64,000 bases of DNA from DASRHT01 sp035293765 (GCA_035293765.1 DATGMF010000058.1:62001-126000); one strand, 5' to 3'. Numbered from the stretch's first letter, positions 42,012 to 51,188 are shown. Translations and numbers: made by a program. Notes: generated by a model not told the origin, from the sequence alone.

Positions 42012-42108
42012 CTTTGTCCCCTTTTCAAATTAAATGTGGATATCTACTTCTATTAATAGGCTAAGCAGCATTTTAGTGACTATCTCATCATTTGTCAATG
42101 GAGGAGTG
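42012..42108. other. Short AT-rich region upstream of the 147-residue protein gene
   Basis: About 97 bases between the gene start and the palindromic element; it should carry the gene's promoter on the minus strand. No clear -35/-10 pair was found. Confidence 0.3.
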
Positions 42109-42352
42109 GCAGGGCAAGCGCGAGGTCTTGCAATTCCGCCCGCCAACGCTGCTGCGCGCTAGCTTCGCTCAGGCGGGCGGAAAGGAAGCCCCCACCCAGG
42201 CCCATCCACCACCCCTTGCCCCTACCCGCGTTCTCCCCAACGCCGTTTTGTGCTCAACAACCAGATCCGAACGGGACCCGCCACGTTCGACGGATGTGGT
42301 AGGGGCAAGGGGAGGCTGGTTGGGGGTGGATGGGGCCTCGCGCTTGCCCTGC
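42109..42352. repeat. 244-bp MITE-like palindromic element
   Basis: GCAGGGCAAGCGCGAGG (42109-42125) and its perfect reverse complement (42336-42352) bound a region with a second inner pair: CTTGCCCCTACC near 42218-42229 and GGTAGGGGCAAG near 42298-42309. Long flanks rich in CCATCCACC and GGTGGATGG also pair. The whole can fold as one long hairpin. No coding potential. Confidence 0.7.
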
Positions 42353-42572
42353 AACGGAATGGCACGATTTGGGGTGGATGGGAATATTACATCAATGGCA
42401 ACTGTAGGGGCAATCCCTTGCGGTTGTCCTGCTGCGGGTCGAAAGGTTGTACGGGCGATAAATCGGACGCGATAAATCGGGTCCCTACAGTATTTGCAGG
42501 TTTGCAGCGTTTTTTTATGGGGGCCAATCCTGCTTCTGTTCAGAAGTGGGATCGGCCCTTCAATATGGATGA
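42353..42572. other. Non-coding region with one REP-like unit
   Basis: The gap between the palindromic element and the hydrolase gene has no gene. It contains a REP-like unit at 42404-42432 with arms GTAGGGGCAA and GGTTGTCCTGC, and a further ATAAATCGG duplicate (42458-42482) beside GGGTCCCTAC. Confidence 0.4.
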
Positions 42573-44351
42573 TCAGGATGCGGGCGGCACGATGGGGAGG
42601 ATGACGTGGGATGGGTGCTCGGCATCGTGCAGGATGGTCTGGTGGGCGACGGCAAGCTCGTCGTCGGCACCGAAGTCGTGGCCCGTGTTGGGATTGCGAT
42701 CCCAGCGCGGGAAGTTGCTGCTGGTGATATCCAGGCAGATGCGATGCCCTTTCAGGAAGACGTTGCTGGTGGCCCACAGATCGATTGCATACTCGTAGGG
42801 CTTGCCTGGCTCGATCAGCGTTGGCGCTTCTCCCTGCGAGAAGTTGCGATAGCGCGCGCGAATGATGCCGTCGGTCAGGTTGCGAGCATAGCCGTCAGGG
42901 TGGACATCGACCAGGCGCGCCACAAAGTCGGTATCGGGCGCGCTCGAAGTAGCCCACAGGTGGACCATGATGGGACCGGTTACCTCTGTATCCTGCTCCA
43001 GAGGTGGCGTTGTGTAGACCAGGACATCCTCGCGACTCTCCGTCGCGCGCTGATCGAAGGGGCCGCCGGGGAACTCCGGCGTCATCAGCAGCGCGCCGCC
43101 ACGGGTCATGACGGGGTGAGCGGGATCGTAATCGTAGCGGTCAGCGGTCTCCGCTTCGGGTGGCGTCGTGCTGAGAACGCCATCGCCGTTGAGCGTGTTG
43201 GCGTGCCCGTTGCTGCGCAGATAGAAACGCGTATCGACGGCGCGGGCCAGCGGCCATTCCTGTTCGTCGCGCCAGATGTTTGCGCCCATCACAAAGAGCT
43301 TGATCGGAGCCTCTTGCAGGATGCCGGTATCGATGCCCTTCAAGAACTGGTCGAACCAGCGCAATTGTAAGCTTACAAAGTCGATTTTCAGGTCGATGAA
43401 GGCGGCGGTTGACCCGAAGCCGAAGTTCATTTCGCCCACAGGGTTATTGCTGCCACCATGGATCCAGGGACCGATCAGCAGCTTGCTCTGGCGCGCCTCT
43501 GGCGTCGTCCCCTGCTCGCGCATGATCTTAAAGTTCTCGATAGTGTCCTTGAGGAAGATATCGTACCAGCCGCCCACATTGAAGGTGGGAACCGTCACAT
43601 TCTTGTGCTTGCCGAGGATCGTCAGGGGCGCTGCGTGTTCGCGGTCCATCGGATGCTCGAAGGTTTCGAAGAAGGCGGGCGCGACGTCGTGGCGCTTCAA
43701 AGGTGCGAAGTCTTTGAGCGGCAAAGACCAGTACCCTTGAGCGCCCAGGGCATCGACGTCTTTAACCATCATATAGATGGCTCGCCCCAGGTTGCGCGGA
43801 TCGGGATCACCCGCATAGCGGCGCATCAGCACGTTCAGCCCCATCGAGAGCTGCCAGTTCCCTGACGTGCCCAGCTCGAACGCGCCGCCACGAAACAAGA
43901 TGCCGTTGAAGGGATCGTTCCAGGTGATGAACGGCACCATCGCTTTGAGCGCGGGCGGCTGGTGAACGGCGGCGGACCACTGGGTAAAGCCAAAATAAGA
44001 GGCCCCGTACATTCCGACGTTGCCGTCGCTATAGGGCAGTTGCGCCGCCCACGCGATGGTATCAACGCCGTCCAGCGCCTCGTTGCGCATGGGGTCCCAT
44101 TCACCCTCAGAGGCAAAACGGCCCCGCGTATCCTGCACGATGACGACGTAGCCGCGTCGTGCCACCTGCGCGGGGTCCAGCACAGAGCCCCCGATGGGGA
44201 AATCTTTGCCGTATGGCAAGCGCGTGAGCAGCACAGGCCACCGGCCCTCGCCAACCGGACGATAGACGTTGGCACGCAGAGTTGTGCCATCTCTCATCTT
44301 CGCGGGAACATCAAAATCAATTGTGATCTGTTGGCCCATTTGCATTGCCAT
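42573..44351 (-). CDS. CocE/NonD-family hydrolase (peptidase S15 type)
   Basis: A 592-residue serine hydrolase. The nucleophile lies in VGMYGASYFGFTQW (G-x-S-Y-x-G), with the N-terminal YRPVGEGRWPVLLTRLPYGK and IVQDTRGRFASEGEWDP typical of X-Pro dipeptidyl-peptidase/CocE enzymes. The C-terminal jelly-roll domain starts at about 400 (LEQDTEVTGPIMVHLW). It should hydrolyse esters or amides; the substrate is unknown. The start at 44351 has GAGGAG about 9 bases upstream; the TTG two codons earlier is less likely. A DinB-like gene lies upstream on the same strand. Confidence 0.88.
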   Translation of the reverse strand: MAMQMGQQITIDFDVPAKMRDGTTLRANVYRPVGEGRWPVLLTRLPYGKDFPIGGSVLDPAQVARRGYVVIVQDTRGRFASEGEWDPMRNEALDGVDTIAWAAQLPYSDGNVGMYGASYFGFTQWSAAVHQPPALKAMVPFITWNDPFNGILFRGGAFELGTSGNWQLSMGLNVLMRRYAGDPDPRNLGRAIYMMVKDVDALGAQGYWSLPLKDFAPLKRHDVAPAFFETFEHPMDREHAAPLTILGKHKNVTVPTFNVGGWYDIFLKDTIENFKIMREQGTTPEARQSKLLIGPWIHGGSNNPVGEMNFGFGSTAAFIDLKIDFVSLQLRWFDQFLKGIDTGILQEAPIKLFVMGANIWRDEQEWPLARAVDTRFYLRSNGHANTLNGDGVLSTTPPEAETADRYDYDPAHPVMTRGGALLMTPEFPGGPFDQRATESREDVLVYTTPPLEQDTEVTGPIMVHLWATSSAPDTDFVARLVDVHPDGYARNLTDGIIRARYRNFSQGEAPTLIEPGKPYEYAIDLWATSNVFLKGHRICLDITSSNFPRWDRNPNTGHDFGADDELAVAHQTILHDAEHPSHVILPIVPPAS

Positions 44352-44394
44352 TGGCAAACTCTCCTCTTCATCCTTGATAGTGACTACACAATTA

Positions 44395-44447
44395 GTAGGG
44401 GCTGGGCAACCGGCGGCGGCCTGGGCAACCGCGAGGGTTGCCCCTAC
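44395..44447. repeat. REP-like palindrome
   Basis: GTAGGGGC (44395-44402) pairs with GCCCCTAC (44440-44447). Inside lies a second hairpin, GGGCAACC and GGTTGCCC (about 44423-44443). It abuts the stop of the DinB-like gene (44454) in the gap before the hydrolase gene. Confidence 0.65.
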
Positions 44448-44453
44448 AGGAAA

Positions 44454-45014
44454 CTATGCCTGTTTGTTGTATTGGTTCAGCGCCTCCACGATTTGTTGCT
44501 GATGGAGCAAGCCGTGGAAAATGCCGAGCGCGCACAGGGCGACCGCATTCAACGGGCCAAAGGCGGGAATGCGCGTGATCGTTGCCTGCAAATTGGGCTC
44601 GTCCGGCCAGGCGTCGAGGAAGGCAAGGCAAATGCGGCGGCTTTCGGCCAGGCGCGCCTTGACCTGCTCTACCGTTTGAATGCTCTCCCAGGGCGTCTCG
44701 TAGCGCAGCCTAAGCTGGTCATCCAATTCGACGTTGCGCGTCAGTTGAGCGGCAATAGCGCAAATTTCTTCCAGCGTCGCGGTGAGATGGGCGACGACAT
44801 GGGCAACGGTCCATCCTTTTTCATCGCCGGAGGTGGCTTCCGCATCGTGGGGCACGAACACTATTGCCTGGTTGGTTGCGCCCGCGACCGCCGCTTGCAG
44901 GCCATCAAATAACTCTTTGGTCGCTGCCTGCAAATCTGCGAGGGTAAATCCCTTTGTCTGCTCTGCCAGGGTCTTTGTTCCTGCTCGTACTGCCGCGAAA
45001 TCGATCTGTAGCAT
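44454..45014 (-). CDS. DinB-family protein
   Basis: A 186-residue four-helix protein. AGGAGG precedes the ATG by 5 bases. The DinB/DUF664 pattern is seen in GWTVAHVVAHLTATLEEIC (first His of the metal site) and, near the end, ALCALGIFHGLLHQQQIVEAL (two further His). These His ligands typically hold a divalent metal in bacillithiol- or mycothiol-dependent transferases. It precedes the S15 hydrolase gene on the same strand with a palindrome between them, so co-transcription is uncertain. It is not the same gene as the DinB split at 15.3 kb. Confidence 0.8.
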   Translation of the reverse strand: MLQIDFAAVRAGTKTLAEQTKGFTLADLQAATKELFDGLQAAVAGATNQAIVFVPHDAEATSGDEKGWTVAHVVAHLTATLEEICAIAAQLTRNVELDDQLRLRYETPWESIQTVEQVKARLAESRRICLAFLDAWPDEPNLQATITRIPAFGPLNAVALCALGIFHGLLHQQQIVEALNQYNKQA

Positions 45015-45043
45015 CGATACCTCCTGAATAACATAAACGATAC

Positions 45044-45721
45044 TTAATCGGGTGCCAATCCGGTCTTCATGAAGGCCAGTAGGATTGCAATTTCAGCCTT
45101 ATACTCTGTGGAGATTGTCGGGGCCATCAAGCTAAACAGTAGCGAGGCGCATAATGCTCCCACGTAGCGAGCAAGCTTTTCCAGGGGAATGTCGGTACGC
45201 ACCTCTGCGCGCTGCTGTCCATAGGCTAAAATCGTACACATGTTCTCCAGAAAACCGGTTCCGTTTTTGGATACCCTTTTGTGAGAATGAGAATGAGAAT
45301 GCACAAGCTCTTGCTGAAATGCTCGATCCATACCAGGCACCATCAAAATCTGCTCGTGGATGTTCACCAGGAAAAATTGCAAAGCTTGCAGCGTCGTCGG
45401 TTGCGTCTCTAAATACGAGCGCATGGCAGGCTGAATATGTTGCTGGTACAGCTCCTTGGCGTAAGGGACCAGCAATGCGTCTTTCGCGGGAAAGTAGTTG
45501 AACAATGTGCCGCGACTCACCTCAGCCTTCTCGGCGATGGCATCCATCGTGGTCTGCTCGTAGCCAACGGTGCGAAAGAGCTCCGTTGCGGCTCCCACGA
45601 TGCGCTTTGTCAGGCGTTGCCGGTTCCGTTCCCGCAAGGAGACTCGACCAGCTCCCGGTTCTATTTCATCCACGCGACGTTCCTCGCAATGTTTTTTGTC
45701 CGCTTCACCCTCTATCGCCAC
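45044..45721 (-). CDS. TetR-family transcriptional regulator
   Basis: A 225-residue regulator with the TetR helix-turn-helix at about 40-85 (KRIVGAATELFRTVGYEQTT, RGTLFNYFPAKDALL) and a helical ligand-binding domain. The longest frame begins with GTG at 45721; another GTG at 45673, with AGGAAC 7 bases upstream, is a plausible shorter start. It follows the cytochrome P450 gene after 5 bases, so the two form an operon, and it probably represses that operon through the palindrome at 47031-47074. Confidence 0.88.
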   Translation of the reverse strand: MAIEGEADKKHCEERRVDEIEPGAGRVSLRERNRQRLTKRIVGAATELFRTVGYEQTTMDAIAEKAEVSRGTLFNYFPAKDALLVPYAKELYQQHIQPAMRSYLETQPTTLQALQFFLVNIHEQILMVPGMDRAFQQELVHSHSHSHKRVSKNGTGFLENMCTILAYGQQRAEVRTDIPLEKLARYVGALCASLLFSLMAPTISTEYKAEIAILLAFMKTGLAPD

Positions 45722-45726
45722 CTGGC

Positions 45727-46962
45727 TTAAAATGCGACGGGGAGGCTCTTCAGGCCACGCAGAGTGACATTGCTACGCCACTGCACCTCTTCGCGAGGGA
45801 TCGCGAGTTTGAGGTTGGGCATGCGTCGCAGCAGGGTCGTGAAAGCAATATCACCTTCCAGGCGTGCCAGCGGAGCGCCCAGGCAGATATGGATGCCTTG
45901 CCCGAAAGCGATATGGCGATTGAGGCCACGGGCAATATCCAGGTCATCGGGATCGGTAAACTGCCTCTCATCGCGGTCGGCTGATGAGAGGACTATCATA
46001 ATCATATCGCCTTTTGTGAGGTGTTGTCCAGCAAAATCAGTATCTTCCGCTACAAAGCGCGGCGCCGGCGCAAATACCGGACCGTTGATACGCAGCAGTT
46101 CTTCGACGGCGGAGGGGACCAGCGCCGGCTCAGTTTTCAATCGCTCGCACTGCTCTGGATGATCGAGCAGCACCAGGGTGCCGATACTGATGAGATTCGA
46201 TGTTGTTTCATGTCCGGCGAAAATCAGTAGCCCGATCATCGATAAAAGCTCGGTTTCGTCAAGATGATCGCCTTCGCTTTCCAACTGAATTAACTGGCTT
46301 GTCAGGTCATCTCCAGGATGCTGCCGTTTTTCAGCTACCAGTTCTTTGATATATTCGGAGAAAGCATTGGCACGGCGGACGCGATCTTCGCTAAACTCGC
46401 CACTGACCAGCCCTTCGGACCATTGCCGAATGCTGTCACGCAACTGATGAGGCACGCCGAGCATGTCAGAGATGACGGTGATTGGCAGCGGATAGCCGTA
46501 ATCACGCACCACATCCATCTCGCCCTGATCCTGAACGCGGTCGAGCAGTTCGTCGGCAATCTGCTGAATGCTGGGGCGCAGGCTGGCAATATATTTGGGC
46601 GTGAAAGCCTTCGAAACGAGCCCGCGTAAGCGCCGATGATCCGGCTCATCAACGTTGATCATGGAGCGACCCATGAAAATATTGCCAACGCCCCTGCGCT
46701 GCTGGAAGAGGTCATGCATGGAAGATACCCTGCTGTCCACGGTGAAACGTTTGTGGTCTTTTAACACCTCAACAGCCTCTTCCATGTGCGTCACCAGCCA
46801 TACCATCTGGTCCGTGCCGGTCGGCAGGGGAATAGGAATCAGCGCCCCCATTGTACGCAATTGTGCGAGCATGGGGAAGGGATTCTCCGACGAGAATTGA
46901 CGATTTAAAAAGATGAATGGATTCGCTCTCGTTGCGGCTGCGTCAGCGTGCTCTGCGCTCAT
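45727..46962 (-). CDS. Cytochrome P450 monooxygenase
   Basis: A 411-residue bacterial P450. The I-helix reads LLIFAGHETTSNLIS (about 235-250) with the oxygen-activating E-T-T; the K-helix E-x-x-R is in AVEELLRINGP; the heme Cys is in FGQGIHICLGAPLARLEG near residue 350. It needs a ferredoxin and reductase, which are not encoded nearby. The substrate is unknown; proteins of this type act on fatty acids, terpenes or xenobiotics. The true start is ATG 46962, with GAGGAG about 8 bases upstream. It is followed by the TetR gene and divergent from the FHA gene. Confidence 0.92.
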   Translation of the reverse strand: MSAEHADAAATRANPFIFLNRQFSSENPFPMLAQLRTMGALIPIPLPTGTDQMVWLVTHMEEAVEVLKDHKRFTVDSRVSSMHDLFQQRRGVGNIFMGRSMINVDEPDHRRLRGLVSKAFTPKYIASLRPSIQQIADELLDRVQDQGEMDVVRDYGYPLPITVISDMLGVPHQLRDSIRQWSEGLVSGEFSEDRVRRANAFSEYIKELVAEKRQHPGDDLTSQLIQLESEGDHLDETELLSMIGLLIFAGHETTSNLISIGTLVLLDHPEQCERLKTEPALVPSAVEELLRINGPVFAPAPRFVAEDTDFAGQHLTKGDMIMIVLSSADRDERQFTDPDDLDIARGLNRHIAFGQGIHICLGAPLARLEGDIAFTTLLRRMPNLKLAIPREEVQWRSNVTLRGLKSLPVAF

Positions 46963-47030
46963 CAAAATATCTCCTCATATTGCCTGGAAAACGGGTCTCA
47001 ATTAAGCATAGTTGATCGGCATCAACTCAC

Positions 47031-47074
47031 CATATTTTATACTACATACAAACTTATATGTAGTATAAAATATG
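47031..47074. promoter_or_regulatory. Palindromic operator in the P450/FHA divergent region
   Basis: CATATTTTATACTACATA (47031-47048) and its exact reverse complement (47057-47074) flank an 8-base loop. Beyond them ATCAAC (47021-47026) and GTTGAT (47075-47080) extend the symmetry. It lies 69 bases before the P450 start. The size and AT content fit a TetR-type operator. Confidence 0.6.
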
Positions 47075-47126
47075 GTTGATATGCGCGTCAAGGTACGCCT
47101 TACCAGTCTTGCTCCACCGTTTCGGC

Positions 47127-47156
47127 TTGACACGTTTCCTTCCAATTCGTTATACT
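47127..47156 (+). promoter_or_regulatory. Promoter of the FHA gene
   Basis: TTGACA (47127-47132) and TATACT (47151-47156) separated by 18 bases, 70 bases before the ATG at 47226. Confidence 0.6.
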
Positions 47157-47225
47157 CACTCCAGAGACAGAATGCCATTTCACCTCGCAGCAGTAATATC
47201 CTGGCATTGAATAGAGTAGGGCTAC

Positions 47226-47921
47226 ATGGCACAAGAGCAGGTATCGGGCGCATATCTTGTCATCCAGCAAGGGCCGCAGACGCTGGCCGGCAAGCGTGTT
47301 GAATTGTGGAAAGATTGTACTACCATCGGGCGCAGCCGTGATAGCGATATTTTCCTGGAAGATATTGCGGTTCATCGCAAACAGGCCAGCATTCTGCGCG
47401 TTGGTGCGGGCTTTATCCTGCGCGACGATCATGGCAGCGGCGATAGCCTGGTCAATGGGCGTCCCGTGAGCGAGCAACTGCTGAACAATGGCGATAAGCT
47501 GCACTTTGGCAATACGGAGATGACGTTCTTCGCCAATGAAGGCACGCGCCCATTTCAGCTCCCCTCATCGCGTGGTCGCGAACTTTATATTGGCAAGACG
47601 ACCGATCCTCAGTCCTCTGTGATCGCGCGCCTGAAGCTCTCAAGTCTGCGCAGCAATGATGTCATTCGCAGCATTGAGCTGATGCCAGAGATGACGATTG
47701 GACGCAGTCGCTCGTGCAATATTTTCCTGGAGGATCTGGCGGTGAGCCGGCTGCACGCGACCATTCGCGAGCTGCCAGGCGGAGCCTATGAGCTGGTGGA
47801 CAATCGGTCCGCGACCGGCACCTACGTCAACGGGCAGGCAATTACGCGCTGTCTGTTGCGCGAAGGGGATATCGTGCAGATCGGGTCCAACAAGTTCACC
47901 TTTACGCTCGCCCGCTCATGA
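47226..47921 (+). CDS. Double FHA-domain protein
   Basis: A 231-residue protein with two forkhead-associated domains, at about 15-100 (CTTIGRSRDSDIFLEDIAVH, RDDHGSGDSLVNG) and 135-225 (MTIGRSRSCNIFLEDLAVSR, LVDNRSATGTYVNG). Each domain keeps the G-R, S-R/H and N-G residues that bind phosphothreonine. It is presumably a docking protein for Ser/Thr kinases such as the two encoded in this window. No membrane helix. Its end overlaps the convergent nucleotidyltransferase gene by 6 bases. Confidence 0.9.
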   Translation: MAQEQVSGAYLVIQQGPQTLAGKRVELWKDCTTIGRSRDSDIFLEDIAVHRKQASILRVGAGFILRDDHGSGDSLVNGRPVSEQLLNNGDKLHFGNTEMTFFANEGTRPFQLPSSRGRELYIGKTTDPQSSVIARLKLSSLRSNDVIRSIELMPEMTIGRSRSCNIFLEDLAVSRLHATIRELPGGAYELVDNRSATGTYVNGQAITRCLLREGDIVQIGSNKFTFTLARS

Positions 47922-48743
47922 CAGAGGCATGGCTAGCAGATCGCTCAACAGCTTCACCCGCTCCTCATAGTAATGCTCGTGAGCGCCTTTATGCAGTGAA
48001 GGGGCGTACGCTCGCGTCTCACGCATAAATTGCCGCACCTCCTGCGGCACTGCATGCGCGACGTCGCCTATCCCCTGGCGCACATGGGTAGAGGAGATCT
48101 GGCGATACGCGGGCTCGAACGGCAGAGGATGGACATAACGGGCGAAACGTTCGTTCTGTGGCTGGTGCAGGAGCGCGTTGAGATCATCCTCATCCTGGTT
48201 GCCGCGTGGCGCGACCAGCAGTTTCGCCTGGCTGAATAGTTCGGCGAGGGCGGCATCGCGATCATCATAATAGCGCGGATCGAAGATTTGCACGATCTTA
48301 TCGAAGCCGAGCACAAAATAGATACGCTGCACCTTTGGAAATGACCGCCGGATCGCCTCCGCCTGCTCCAGATACAGCCCGCGATTGAACAGCATAATCC
48401 CCGCCTGTGGGATGCGTCGTTGCAGCAACTTTTGCAGCAGCACAATGCGGTCAAGCAGCAGGGGCCGTTCCACCGTCTCCTTATCGACTGTATGTCTGCT
48501 AAAAGCGGCGTAGAGCTGCATTGGTGCATGCAGACGGGCGTAGCGCCATGCCTGTTTGAGCAGCGCCAGGTGTGCGACGGTAGGCGGATTAAACGAGCCC
48601 GCGAACACCATCACATCCCCACACGGATACGGTGACCCGGGCAGCACAAGCGCCATCGGTTCAGCCTCGCCCTGAAGCCGGTCCAGCATCTTCTGCACGC
48701 GTTTAAAATGCTGAATTGTCCGAGTAGAAAAATAAATAGCCAT
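47916..48743 (-). CDS. Nicotinate/nicotinamide-nucleotide adenylyltransferase-like protein
   Basis: A 275-residue nucleotidyltransferase. The class signature GSFNPPTVAHLALLKQA (about 49-65) is a variant of the (H/T)xGH motif, and the second motif is ISSTHVRQGI (about 213-222), as in NadD (ISSTxxR). It should transfer AMP to a mononucleotide. An N-terminal extension of about 40 residues and a C-terminal extension of about 40 are longer than normal NadD (about 200 residues), so the exact substrate is uncertain. AGGAG lies just before the ATG. Confidence 0.75.
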   Translation of the reverse strand: MAIYFSTRTIQHFKRVQKMLDRLQGEAEPMALVLPGSPYPCGDVMVFAGSFNPPTVAHLALLKQAWRYARLHAPMQLYAAFSRHTVDKETVERPLLLDRIVLLQKLLQRRIPQAGIMLFNRGLYLEQAEAIRRSFPKVQRIYFVLGFDKIVQIFDPRYYDDRDAALAELFSQAKLLVAPRGNQDEDDLNALLHQPQNERFARYVHPLPFEPAYRQISSTHVRQGIGDVAHAVPQEVRQFMRETRAYAPSLHKGAHEHYYEERVKLLSDLLAMPLS

Positions 48744-48849
48744 CCTCTCCTCTCGCCTCTATCATTTTTAATCGCCACAATCGCCCCACGTCGGCCCCCC
48801 TATGACATCCCATACAATCCCCATTACTGCGACATCTCGCTAATATATA

Positions 48850-50103
48850 TTATTTACGCAGTTTGTAGCGAGGCGCGAGAAATAGTATCAGGGCAGCTCC
48901 GCTTAATAGTACGACTGCGACCGTTGTCAGGATAGAGAAGAACAGAGCATTTGTGCTTGCTCCACCATTTGTATTATTATACAAAATCACGCTCCCCTTT
49001 CTTGTATCGAGCGGGGTTGCCGTTGGCAGAGGCGCGATGACCGAGACACTGGTGGGATCGGCCAGCGGAGGAATGGTCATGCTGCTGTAGTTCGCCGGAA
49101 AGGATTGAGCGGAGTTGGCGCTGACCTGGAGCTTCGATTCATCGACCACCTCGAAGTCGGAGCCGTGGATGTTCTTTAACTGCGCCAGATCGTCGTTGTT
49201 CCAGCGACTATCGGGCGCACCGGAGATAAACCAGCTACTGCCATTATCGGCCACGATCATGCCGTAGTGTTGCAGCGCGGTCAGGATGACGCGGCTCTGC
49301 GGCGGATAAGCGGCGACGTTCACGCTGGCCTTGAGACGCAGGCGCAGGCCCATCGGCGGCAGGTTCGGATTGGTGCTTGATGAAGCATAATGACGAGCGG
49401 GCCAGAGGAAGGCGCGCTGAGTCTTGCTCACGGTAAAGCGCAGAGCGTGATTGATGGCGCCAGCCGCGACTTCATCATAGCGCGCCAGACCGGCCAGGAT
49501 GGGTAAACCGGCAGCATCGGCGGATGTCCACTTTCTGGGGCGCAGCGCGTTCGAGTTCAAATTCCAGACGGCGCCGCTGTCAGCTTTCCAGCTCCCGTTT
49601 GACTGGGGAAAGCTGTTAAACATCTCGTAAAGCTTGCAGGTCGCGCTATCGACCACGATCACATGGCGGTCGCCGGTACTCTGCGCTCCCCCCTCGATGG
49701 GCACGTTGGCGGGAATGGGATAGGGACCAGGGTCGCTCTCGTCGCTATAGCTAAAGCTCACGGGTACGGCTGGCTGATTGCCGGAAACGACGGCGAAGGG
49801 GATACCGATGGGTTCGCCATTGTACAGGCCGGAGCCAAAATCGGCGTGAACGTGGCCGGTAAGCCCAATGCTGTTAATAAAATTCGCGGAGTTCGGATGC
49901 ACCGGCAGAGTTGAAATATCGCGGTTCCAGATATTGTCGGCGGGATAGAGCGGGCAGCCGCCAACGCTGGGAGCGCCCTGAGCCTGGGCACGGACAGCCG
50001 TTCCAGGACGGACAACCAGGACGCAGCCCATCAGGAGAAAGAAAAATAATACCACGACTGCTATCTGATAAATAAGGGTCGATGCTACATTGGTCCGACG
50101 CAT
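48850..50103 (-). CDS. Secreted/membrane-anchored protein of unknown function
   Basis: A 417-residue protein with an N-terminal signal or anchor helix (about 12-32) and a C-terminal transmembrane helix (about 385-410) followed by a basic tail. The middle is a conserved bacterial domain of unknown function: CPLYPADNIWNRDISTLPVH, HADFGSGLYNGEPIGIP, ESDPGPYPIPANVPIEGG, TGDRHVIVVDSATCKLYEMF, RPRKWTSADAAGLPILAGL. The regular Asp, His and Trp pattern may indicate a polysaccharide-binding or hydrolytic role, but nothing proves it. GAGGTG precedes the ATG. It stands alone. Confidence 0.8.
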   Translation of the reverse strand: MRRTNVASTLIYQIAVVVLFFFLLMGCVLVVRPGTAVRAQAQGAPSVGGCPLYPADNIWNRDISTLPVHPNSANFINSIGLTGHVHADFGSGLYNGEPIGIPFAVVSGNQPAVPVSFSYSDESDPGPYPIPANVPIEGGAQSTGDRHVIVVDSATCKLYEMFNSFPQSNGSWKADSGAVWNLNSNALRPRKWTSADAAGLPILAGLARYDEVAAGAINHALRFTVSKTQRAFLWPARHYASSSTNPNLPPMGLRLRLKASVNVAAYPPQSRVILTALQHYGMIVADNGSSWFISGAPDSRWNNDDLAQLKNIHGSDFEVVDESKLQVSANSAQSFPANYSSMTIPPLADPTSVSVIAPLPTATPLDTRKGSVILYNNTNGGASTNALFFSILTTVAVVLLSGAALILFLAPRYKLRK

Positions 50104-50408
50104 AAGAGCACCTCACAGCTTACTTGCGCAAGCTTCCTAAGTGTGTCTGATTCTCAGCATGAGAGCGCGCTCGCGCCTGCGACGCTCGTCTTGTTTGGGA
50201 GGTGTGGCGGCTTCGCCGCGCGACTCCACTTCATACAGCATACGCTTTTTTAGGATAACGCGTCTATTATATAGCCATAAGTGCTTAGAATGCGGGCGGA
50301 CTTGCTCTTTTCAACACCGCAAAACTCTGCTACTATCTATTTAGATGATGAATTTCTTTTTATCCTTGCGTTCTCCTACTGTTAAAAGTATCAGGAGTAG
50401 CACAATCT
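50104..50408. other. Intergenic region between divergent genes
   Basis: About 305 bases with no supportable gene. A short GC-rich hairpin (GCGGC, TTC, GCCGC near 50208-50221) lies in the left half; the right half is AT-rich and should carry the promoter of the 50409 gene, which I could not define. Confidence 0.35.
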
Positions 50409-51188
50409 ATGATCCAGAAGCAGGTTTCCTCACCCACTACCATTCCCCCAGAAATTCTACAAATGGCAAAAGAGGCGCAGCTTGGGGAGCCGCACAAAGT
50501 GTATAATTCCTCTAATAAAAGCAGTATAATAGGGGGAGTAGTAATAATTGCAATGGGCACCCTTTTTCTAAGCGGATCGTTACTACTGTTTTTTACTAAC
50601 AGATCTGATATAAGCTCGCTTATTGCTGTGTTTCCATTATTGATTTTTGGAGTTCTTTTTTCACTGTTGGGTGCTTTTACTATCTATCAGGGATTTTTAT
50701 ACCGCCATGTCTATCTCTGGCAAAATGGCTTCATCTATGAAAAAGGCAAAGCCCATCAGGTTTTTCGCTGGGACCAGATTGACAGTATCAAAGGGATTGT
50801 AAAAGAGGTAGAGTATCGTTCACAAAAACCTGGCTTAGCCGAGAAACAGATCATTTATAATTATAAGGTACGCCACCAAAACGGCGATGAGATTGAACTG
50901 AGCAATGTTTTCCCCGAAATTGACGAGTTGGTCAGTGTTCTGCTTGAAGAGTCGGTACGGCAACTTGCTCCACAAACGGTTAATATGATTGATCCTGAGA
51001 AAGTTGTAGTATTTACTGACTTCACGCTTGATCGGCAGGGCATCAGCAAAACAGAGAAGCAAACCTCTAAGCAGAAAGAGACAGATAACGAGCGCGAGAA
51101 GGTGGCATGGGAAGAGATATGGGAAGTTGCCATAAAAGCTGGCATGCCCATAGTCCGTAAAGCAGAAACGGAACACATAGACGAGTGA
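50409..51188 (+). CDS. Membrane protein, DUF6585-like
   Basis: A 259-residue protein with two hydrophobic helices (about 38-62 and 70-95) followed by a PH-like region (VYLWQNGFIYEKGKAHQVFR, WDQIDSIKGIVKEV) and a charged C-terminal tail. The pattern resembles DUF6585 proteins, of unknown role. CAGGAG lies 12-13 bases before the ATG, slightly far. It is lower in GC than its neighbours. Confidence 0.6.
   Translation: MIQKQVSSPTTIPPEILQMAKEAQLGEPHKVYNSSNKSSIIGGVVIIAMGTLFLSGSLLLFFTNRSDISSLIAVFPLLIFGVLFSLLGAFTIYQGFLYRHVYLWQNGFIYEKGKAHQVFRWDQIDSIKGIVKEVEYRSQKPGLAEKQIIYNYKVRHQNGDEIELSNVFPEIDELVSVLLEESVRQLAPQTVNMIDPEKVVVFTDFTLDRQGISKTEKQTSKQKETDNEREKVAWEEIWEVAIKAGMPIVRKAETEHIDE

Noticed and set aside
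42606..44912. 254- and 316-codon plus-strand frames
   Set aside because: Antisense to the S15 hydrolase and DinB-like genes; no motifs.
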